NCBI GenBank assembly: GCA_021151615.1
Contig: JAGKXA010000209.1
Location: 1-7,540, forward strand
Direction of reading: 5' to 3'
Origin: Cellvibrionaceae bacterium
Lineage (GTDB): Bacteria > Pseudomonadota > Gammaproteobacteria > Pseudomonadales > Cellvibrionaceae
DNA length: 7,540 nt
A program made the translations under genes and the position numbers. Shown here piece by piece: positions 1-4,637 of this stretch (position 1 is its first letter; the number at the start of each line of letters is the position of its first letter). The notes beneath the pieces were generated by a model. That model was not told the DNA's origin. It worked only from the letters and a program-made list of their open reading frames with translations, and did no database searches.

Positions 1-192
1 GCAATCCAATATAACTGGCAGATACTGCTGGCCCCGGAAGCTATAGTCGATTATCTTGTCGCCCACGAAGTCAGCCACCTGCGCCACCAGAACCATAGCG
101 CTGAATTTTGGGCGTTGGTAACCCGTTTTTGTCCCAGTTGCAAGGCTGATCGCGCCTGGTTAAAAGCCAATGGTGCCGGGCTCTGTCTATAA
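1..192 (+). CDS. YgjP-like (DUF45/M48-type) zinc metallopeptidase, C-terminal fragment
   Basis: The frame is open from the left edge and stops with TAA at 190-192, leaving the last 63 residues of a protein whose start lies outside the window. It shows the zinc-protease signature HEVSHLRHQNHSAEFW. The first two ligand histidines and catalytic glutamate are encoded at 64-78 (HExxH), and the NH-xxx-FW element that supplies the third histidine in YgjP/DUF45 proteins follows, with its His at 94-96. After it comes FCPSCKADRAWLKANG; a Trp-Leu ending of this kind is usual for the family, while the paired cysteines CPSC are less common and may be incidental. Family members are presumed soluble metal-dependent hydrolases, and some sit with restriction enzymes, but the substrate of this chromosomal type is unknown. 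The next gene begins 20 bp downstream on the same strand, so the two are probably co-transcribed. Family assignment is firm; specific function is not. Confidence 0.86.
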   Translation, partial: AIQYNWQILLAPEAIVDYLVAHEVSHLRHQNHSAEFWALVTRFCPSCKADRAWLKANGAGLCL

Positions 193-212
193 ACCTCAAA
201 AAGGCATACAGC

Positions 213-596
213 ATGAACGATACAGTGACTATCGAACCATTAGGTGATGATCCCGCCGAAAATCTCGACCGTTTTATTGTGGAGGCTTTGGAGTTGGGCT
301 GTGTCTGGGGCTTGCAGGGGCCGGATGGCTGGGCGTTAAGCGCCTCGGAAGATCATGATGATGTGGATGTAATGCCTTTCTGGTCACAGGAGTCCTTTGC
401 GCGTGCGCACTGTGTGGATGATTGGGCAGGTTATCAACCGGTACCGGTTGACCTTGAAGAGTTTTTGGAAGATTGGCTACCTGGAATGCATGAGGATGTC
501 CTGTTGGTAGGCATCAATTGGAACGAAGAGCTGGAGGGCGACGAGATGGAGCCGCTGGATTTGCTCGAAGAGTTCGAAGCAGAGATGGGCGAGTAG
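213..596 (+). CDS. DUF2750 domain-containing protein
   Basis: This is a complete 127-residue, strongly acidic, soluble protein with no signal peptide or membrane segment. It matches the DUF2750 pattern as I remember it: an N-terminal helix (NLDRFIVEALELGCVWGL), then GWAL, a central MPFWSQESFARAHC segment, an acidic DDW-Y-P stretch, and the hallmark LEEFLEDWLPGMHEDVLLVG followed by NWN. The length fits the family. The family has no established biochemical role; members are small cytoplasmic proteins scattered among gammaproteobacteria. The ATG at 213 is preceded by an A-rich Shine-Dalgarno (AAAAAGG, 198-204) at workable spacing. The gene follows the metallopeptidase by 20 bp, suggesting one transcript, and ends 15 bp before a hairpin that may terminate it. 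The C-terminus is very Glu/Asp-rich. Domain identity is likely; function is unknown. Confidence 0.85.
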   Translation: MNDTVTIEPLGDDPAENLDRFIVEALELGCVWGLQGPDGWALSASEDHDDVDVMPFWSQESFARAHCVDDWAGYQPVPVDLEEFLEDWLPGMHEDVLLVGINWNEELEGDEMEPLDLLEEFEAEMGE

Positions 597-610
597 GTGT
601 GCACTCCGTA

Positions 611-634
611 GGCCTTTTAACTTAGTAAAAGGCC
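611..634 (+). terminator. Perfect 9-bp hairpin between convergent genes
   Basis: GGCCTTTTA (611-619) and TAAAAGGCC (626-634) are exact reverse complements around a 6-base loop (ACTTAG). The hairpin begins 15 bp after the DUF2750 stop codon. On the + strand it is followed only by TCTCTT rather than a clean T run, so it is a weak-looking Rho-independent terminator. The convergent - strand gene ends inside the loop (its TAA is the complement of 622-624), so the same inverted repeat could act on both transcripts. The structure is seen directly; terminator function is inferred. Confidence 0.55.
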
Positions 635-996
635 TCTCTTGATAAATCCTGATCACTATCGGTATCACCAATTAAATGCATGTGCAGAAGGTCGATTTCA
701 AAGGTTTTGCAGTAGTCTTCGAGCTGTTTCAAACTTTCAGCACCGGGCGACAAGCTGTACCAGTAGCTCGCATTATCCTCGCGCAATGCCAGTACAAACT
801 CCAATGAGCTGGGCACCATTTTGTGCGATAAATGGCTGAAAATTTTGCGCTGTAATTGCAACACAGAAAAATTAAAATCGGCGCACAGGCGCATTAACTG
901 CGGGTAATGGGATTCGCGCCTATCCTGAAAGCGAATTTCGCGGCTACCAAATAAATCATCAGGATTAATTAATTGTTTTTGCGGTGCGTTCAACAT
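622..996 (-). CDS. Hypothetical protein, 124 residues, unrecognised
   Basis: I do not recognise this protein. It is a 124-residue soluble polypeptide with no signal peptide or membrane helix, rich in Leu, Ser, Asp and Gln. The first 30 residues are polar and hold a charged patch (GSREIRFQDRRESHYPQ). A likely helical core LMRLCADFNFSVLQLQRKIF follows, then an aromatic YWYSLSPGAESLKQLEDYCKTFEIDLLHMH segment and an acidic tail (GDTDSDQDLSREAFY). The start is constrained because an in-frame TGA lies 9 bases upstream of the ATG, yet no good Shine-Dalgarno precedes it, so expression may be low or the true start internal. It is convergent with the DUF2750 gene and divergent from the lipoprotein gene, with its own upstream region. 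It is believed real because no other frame covers this interval and it fills the gap neatly between neighbours, but no family supports it. Confidence 0.6.
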   Translation of the reverse strand: MLNAPQKQLINPDDLFGSREIRFQDRRESHYPQLMRLCADFNFSVLQLQRKIFSHLSHKMVPSSLEFVLALREDNASYWYSLSPGAESLKQLEDYCKTFEIDLLHMHLIGDTDSDQDLSREAFY

Positions 997-1266
997 ATAG
1001 AGTCAGTCAGGGCTATAACACTGAAGAGCTGGCCATCACTGGTAAAAATAATGCAGTGGCAAATCCGGCGACTGCCCCGATAATATGGGTCGTAAACGTC
1101 AATATCATTATTCTATGGCGGTTATCTGGCCAACCAAAAGACAATTAGCCAGCTAAAAGCTTGCGGATTAGATCACAGAGTTGTTAGACGGCGGGAGCAG
1201 CCAGATCACAGTTTTCATTTTTCCCGTGCACACAGAGTGTGTTTATAGATCAGGATACCGACAGAA
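997..1266. other. Divergent intergenic region (270 bp)
   Basis: This stretch separates the - strand hypothetical gene from the + strand lipoprotein gene and must hold both promoters, but I could not identify a convincing sigma-70 -35/-10 pair for either. No frame of useful length looks coding. It contains two exact copies of AGATCACAG (1170-1178 and 1203-1211) plus a related AGATCA at 1247-1252, and a short inverted repeat CACAC-AGA-GTGTG (about 1230-1242) close to the lipoprotein start. An AGGA at 1252-1255 is the probable Shine-Dalgarno for that gene, at a rather long spacing of 11 bases. Confidence 0.4.
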
Positions 1267-1761
1267 ATGGCTAAATTTTCCGCAAAAATAATATTTGGTT
1301 GCAATAAGTTTTTTTTAATAACTGTTTGTATGCTGCTGGCAAGCTGTGCCAGTTTGCAACCAAAGCTCGAGCAGCCGGGCGTGAAAGTGGCTGGATTGCA
1401 ATTATTGCCCGCGCAAGGTTTTAGTCAGCCCATCGAAGTTAGTTTATTAATCTCCAATCCCAATGATCGCGATTTATCCTTGCGCGGAATTTCCTATACC
1501 ATCGGCATTGAGAATTTTGACTTGCTCAGCGGAGTGAGCAACGAGTTGCCAGTGCTGATCGCCTATAAAGAAACGCCGGTAAAAGTCGTGGTGACCGCCA
1601 ATGTGCTTCAGTTGGTTAAATTACTGGAGCATTTTGGCCGCAATGGCATACGTGAAGAAGTGAATTACAATTTTTCAGCCAAGCTGGATTTTAGTGCCTG
1701 GCTGCCCGCCTTGCGGGTTAATGAGAAAGGGGCGATTCCCTTGGTGCAAAAACGTAAATAA
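1267..1761 (+). CDS. LEA type 2 (WHy-like) family lipoprotein
   Basis: This 164-residue protein is probably anchored in the outer membrane. The N-terminus is a lipoprotein signal: basic residues among the first 14, a hydrophobic stretch FFLITVCMLLA, and a lipobox LASC with the acylated cysteine at residue 27. Ala at +2 is not a retention signal, so Lol sorting to the outer membrane is expected. The mature part resembles the LEA14/WHy beta-sandwich domain of desiccation-related proteins: a strand pair leading to the typical SNPND (63-67), then LRGISYTIGIENFDLLSGVS (72-91), then an IAYKETPVKVVVTANVL strand. Bacterial members are small periplasm-facing lipoproteins of uncertain role, sometimes linked to stress. 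ATG at 1267 gives a normal-length signal peptide. parC starts 104 bp downstream on the same strand, so shared transcription is possible but not compelling. Domain call is strong; biological role is open. Confidence 0.86.
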   Translation: MAKFSAKIIFGCNKFFLITVCMLLASCASLQPKLEQPGVKVAGLQLLPAQGFSQPIEVSLLISNPNDRDLSLRGISYTIGIENFDLLSGVSNELPVLIAYKETPVKVVVTANVLQLVKLLEHFGRNGIREEVNYNFSAKLDFSAWLPALRVNEKGAIPLVQKRK

Positions 1762-1775
1762 TGCACCGCACCTGA

Positions 1776-1801
1776 TTGATGTAAAAGCAGTTGATGTAAA
1801 A
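1776..1801 (+). repeat. Direct repeat TTGATGTAAAA x2 upstream of parC
   Basis: The 11-mer TTGATGTAAAA occurs exactly at 1776-1786 and again at 1791-1801, a period of 15 bp with GCAG between the copies. It lies 15 bp after the lipoprotein stop codon and 65 bp before the parC start, where a parC promoter or operator could be. No -35/-10 pair with normal spacing could be built on either copy. The repeat is exact; any regulatory role is conjecture. Confidence 0.5.
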
Positions 1802-1865
1802 ATCAGTTCGTAAAACAACCAATCAATTCTTGATGATTTTTGGTCTTAGCAGTTCAGGATGTTAA

Positions 1866-4124
1866 ATGAGCGACGAAATAACCCTGCCCGAAGCCGATGA
1901 GCGTATCGCGCTCAAGGACTATACCGAGAAAGCCTATCTCGACTATTCCATGTATGTAATTCTCGACCGCGCCCTGCCGCATATTGGCGACGGTCTTAAA
2001 CCGGTGCAGCGCCGCATTGTGTATGCAATGAGTGAGTTGGGCCTGAGCGCCAGTGCGAAGTATAAAAAGTCGGCGCGCACCGTGGGCGATGTGATCGGTA
2101 AATTTCACCCGCACGGCGATTCTGCTTCCTACGAAGCCATGGTGTTAATGGCGCAGCCATTTTCCTATCGCTATACGCTGGTAGATGGCCAGGGCAACTG
2201 GGGTTCGCCCGATGATCCCAAATCCTTCGCGGCCATGCGTTATACCGAATCGCGCCTCACCAAATATAGCGAAGTTTTATTGGAAGAGTTGGGACAGGGC
2301 ACCGTGGATTGGCAGCCCAACTTCGACGGTACATTGGAGGAGCCTGCAGTTTTGCCCGCGCGCGTACCCAATGTGCTCTTAAACGGAACTACCGGTATTG
2401 CGGTAGGTATGGCGACCGATATTCCACCGCACAATTTGCGCGAAGTGGTTAATGCATGTGTGCATGTGCTCGATAATCCTGGCGCGACGGTTGCTGAACT
2501 CTGTCAGCATATCCTTGGCCCGGATATGCCGACCGAAGCGGAAATTATTTCCTCGCGGGATGACATTATTAAAATGTATGAAACCGGGCGTGGCAGTATT
2601 CGCATGCGCGCGGTATGGCAAAAAGATGAAGAGTCGGGCGATATTATTATTACCGCGCTGCCGCATCAGGTCAGCGGTGCAAAAATTCTCGAGCAAATCG
2701 CAGCGCAAATGCAGGCGAAAAAGTTGCCCATGGTTGCCGACCTGCGCGATGAGTCCGATCACGAAAATCCAACGCGTCTTGTAATAGTGCCGCGCTCCAA
2801 TCGCGTCGACCTCGAACAAATCATGCAGCATTTATTCGCGACGACTGAGTTGGAGCGCACCTATCGTGTCAATATGAACATGATCGGTATCGACGGTAAA
2901 CCCGCTGTTAAACCACTCAACAAAATTTTGAGTGAGTGGTTGAGTTTTCGTACCGTCACAACCCGTCGCCGTTTGCAATACCGCCTGGAAAAAGTAGAAG
3001 AGCGCTTGCTGCGGTTGGCGGCCTTGATGATTGTGTTCCTGAATGTGGATGAGGTGATCCGCATTATCCGCGAGGAAGATCAGCCCAAACCCATACTGAT
3101 GAAGCGTTTCAATTTGGTTGAAATGCAAGCGGAATATATTCTTGAAACCAAATTGCGCCAGTTGGCGCGATTGGAAGAAATGAAAATTCGTCAGGAGCAA
3201 GACGACCTGATGAAAGAGCGCGATGGCCTGCAAAAAATTCTTGATTCCGCCGTGAAATTAAAAAATCTGGTGCGCAAAGAATTGTTACAGGTCGCTGAGA
3301 AATTTGGCGATGAGCGCCGTTCTCCCATCGTCGAACGTGCTGAAGCACAAGCACTGAGCGAAACTGAATTGGTGAGTGCGGAAGCGATTACCGTTGTTAT
3401 ATCCGATAAAGGCTGGATTCGTGCGGCCAAAGGTCATGATGTGGATGCTGCCGGTTTAAGCTATAAAGCGGGCGACAGCTTCAAATTTGCAGTGCAGGGC
3501 AAGAGCAACCAGAGCGTAATCCTGGTGGATTCCACTGGGCGCAGTTATGCAGTGCCCGCGCACAACTTACCATCGGCGCGCGGCCAGGGTGAGCCATTAA
3601 GTGGTCGTATCAGTCCGCCCAGTGGTGCCACCTTTGAGGGGGCATTGATGGGGGCAGATAACCAGCGTGTGCTTATCGCATCTGATGCCGGTTACGGGTT
3701 TGTGGCCAAGTTGGAGGATTTGGCCAGTAAAAACAAAGCGGGTAAGGCGCTGCTCACCTTGCCGGAAGGCGCTTTGGTGTTGCCGCCGCAACTGATTAAT
3801 CACCCCGAGCAAGCGCAACTGGCCGCCGTGAGTAATGATGGCCGCCTATTGGTCTTCCCCGTTACCGAGCTGCCGGAGCTCGCCAAAGGGAAAGGCAATA
3901 AGATCATGAATATCCCGGGAGCCAAGGTGGTCAGCCGCGAGGAGTTTGTAGTGTCCCTGAATGTTATCAGCCCTGGACAGGTGTTAACCCTGTACTCTGG
4001 CAAGCGCCATATCACCTTGAAAGCGTCGGATCTCGAGCATTACAAAGGAGAGCGAGGCCGCCGTGGCAACAAACTACCGCGCGGTTTTCAGAAAGTGGAT
4101 AAGGCAGAAGTAAGCGACAAGTGA
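1866..4124 (+). CDS. parC: DNA topoisomerase IV subunit A (ParC)
   Basis: ParC is the breakage-rejoining subunit of topoisomerase IV. With ParE it decatenates daughter chromosomes and relaxes supercoils in the cytoplasm. The 752 residues equal the E. coli length, and the protein is collinear with it with a +6 offset at the N-terminus. The breakage-reunion domain spans about residues 12-490: IGDGLKPVQRR (40-50), KKSARTVGDVIGKFHPHGDS (67-86), FAAMRYTE with active-site Tyr126 (E. coli Tyr120), and TTGIAVGMATDIPPHN carrying the intercalating Ile178. A Glu/Arg/Lys-rich coiled-coil gate follows near 375-470. The C-terminal beta-pinwheel runs from about 500 and has degenerate blades (GHDVDAAGLSYKAGDS, TGRSYAVPAHNLPSARGQGE, SDAGYGFV), as expected for ParC rather than GyrA. 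Ser86 and Glu90 correspond to E. coli Ser80 and Glu84, so the main quinolone-resistance sites are unmutated. A Shine-Dalgarno AGGA (1856-1859) lies before ATG 1866. parE is not in the window. No damage is visible. Confidence 0.98.
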   Translation: MSDEITLPEADERIALKDYTEKAYLDYSMYVILDRALPHIGDGLKPVQRRIVYAMSELGLSASAKYKKSARTVGDVIGKFHPHGDSASYEAMVLMAQPFSYRYTLVDGQGNWGSPDDPKSFAAMRYTESRLTKYSEVLLEELGQGTVDWQPNFDGTLEEPAVLPARVPNVLLNGTTGIAVGMATDIPPHNLREVVNACVHVLDNPGATVAELCQHILGPDMPTEAEIISSRDDIIKMYETGRGSIRMRAVWQKDEESGDIIITALPHQVSGAKILEQIAAQMQAKKLPMVADLRDESDHENPTRLVIVPRSNRVDLEQIMQHLFATTELERTYRVNMNMIGIDGKPAVKPLNKILSEWLSFRTVTTRRRLQYRLEKVEERLLRLAALMIVFLNVDEVIRIIREEDQPKPILMKRFNLVEMQAEYILETKLRQLARLEEMKIRQEQDDLMKERDGLQKILDSAVKLKNLVRKELLQVAEKFGDERRSPIVERAEAQALSETELVSAEAITVVISDKGWIRAAKGHDVDAAGLSYKAGDSFKFAVQGKSNQSVILVDSTGRSYAVPAHNLPSARGQGEPLSGRISPPSGATFEGALMGADNQRVLIASDAGYGFVAKLEDLASKNKAGKALLTLPEGALVLPPQLINHPEQAQLAAVSNDGRLLVFPVTELPELAKGKGNKIMNIPGAKVVSREEFVVSLNVISPGQVLTLYSGKRHITLKASDLEHYKGERGRRGNKLPRGFQKVDKAEVSDK

Positions 4125-4140
4125 TACTCTGTACGTATTC

Positions 4141-4187
4141 TGTCCAGCACCTCGCCGGCTAAGTTCAGGCGAGGTGTTGATCGGACA
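4141..4187 (+). terminator. Large imperfect stem-loop after parC
   Basis: The inner stem CACCTCGCC (4148-4156) pairs perfectly with GGCGAGGTG (4168-4176) around an 11-base loop. An outer stem TGTCC (4141-4145) pairs with GGACA (4183-4187), separated from the inner stem by an asymmetric internal loop. It starts 16 bp after the parC stop codon. No uninterrupted T run follows (GGTTTCGG), so it is not a textbook Rho-independent terminator. It could reduce read-through, protect the parC mRNA 3' end, or be the leader structure of the PilZ gene that begins 45 bp later. The structure is seen directly; the role is inferred. Confidence 0.5.
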
Positions 4188-4231
4188 GGTTTCGGTAGAG
4201 TTTTACAAGTAAAAAAATAACAGGTAGACAC

Positions 4232-4501
4232 ATGTCTAAAGAAAAACGCAGACACATCCGCACCCCTTTTGCTTGCCGCATTAAAATAGTTCACGATAGT
4301 ATTGGCGAGTTGCTAGTAAAAACTCGCGATATTTCCGATGGTGGTGTATTTGTCGTTCTTGAACCAGAGCAGATTCCTCCGATAGGAACTGTGGTTGCTG
4401 GTCAAGTTCAGGGCCTAATGGATGATGCGCCCGTGTTGCAAATGGAAGTGGTGCGCGTAGAACCTGTTGGCGTAGGCCTGCGCTTTGTGCACGACGATTG
4501 A
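4232..4501 (+). CDS. Single-domain PilZ protein, putative c-di-GMP receptor
   Basis: This 89-residue cytoplasmic protein consists of a PilZ domain and almost nothing else. Both c-di-GMP contact motifs are intact: the RxxxR element as RRHIR (Arg6 to Arg10) at the N-terminus, and the DxSxxG element as DISDGG (Asp33, Ser35, Gly38). The remaining strands follow the PilZ barrel pattern (GTVVAGQVQ, VLQMEVVRVEPVGVGLRFV). PilZ proteins bind cyclic di-GMP and then alter motility, adhesion, exopolysaccharide synthesis or type IV pilus function through a partner. Because this one keeps the binding residues it is likely a true ligand binder, unlike the non-binding PilZ of the pilus system. ATG 4232 has a Shine-Dalgarno-like CAGGT about 7 bases upstream. 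It lies 107 bp after parC, beyond a stem-loop, and 136 bp before the large membrane-protein gene. The neighbours do not reveal its output, and no diguanylate cyclase is in view. Confidence 0.92.
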   Translation: MSKEKRRHIRTPFACRIKIVHDSIGELLVKTRDISDGGVFVVLEPEQIPPIGTVVAGQVQGLMDDAPVLQMEVVRVEPVGVGLRFVHDD

Positions 4502-4626
4502 TACCCGTCAAACCCTCAAATAGTAAATTTCCGATAATACCGCTGCAAAGCGCTTCCATTTTGGTGCTTTCAGATTTCTGCCCTCTATATAACCTGAATA
4601 ATATCGGGGCAGCTCACTGAAAACTG

Positions 4627-4632
4627 CAGGAG
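4627..4632 (+). promoter_or_regulatory. Shine-Dalgarno that sets the GTG start at 4638
   Basis: CAGGAG is a near-perfect anti-Shine-Dalgarno match, five bases before GTG 4638-4640. An in-frame TAA at 4599-4601 closes the frame upstream, and no ATG lies between that stop and the GTG. Homology to the N-terminal domain begins at the very next residues (YKLTYKG), which supports GTG as the start. Confidence 0.8.
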
Positions 4633-4637
4633 TTCTT

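Noticed and set aside
1160..1211. CRP-like TCACA half-sites
   Set aside because: The opposite TGTGA half-sites are missing or match at only about three of five bases at the required spacing.
1822..1841. Possible terminator: ATCAA-TTC-TTGAT followed by GATTTTT
   Set aside because: A 5-bp AT-rich stem is too weak for a confident terminator; it would sit just before the parC Shine-Dalgarno.
2379..3233. Two sizeable - strand open frames (2379-2831 and 2832-3233)
   Set aside because: Both are antisense to the conserved core of parC and their sequences look like reverse readings of it.
4547..4570. Hairpin with AAAGC/GCTTT arms after the PilZ gene
   Set aside because: The stem needs G-T wobbles to extend beyond 5 bp and no T tract follows.
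4561..4593. Possible promoter with TTGGTG and TATATAAC before the large gene
   Set aside because: The -10-like sequence is fair, but the spacing to the -35-like element is 19 bases or more and the -35 match is poor.
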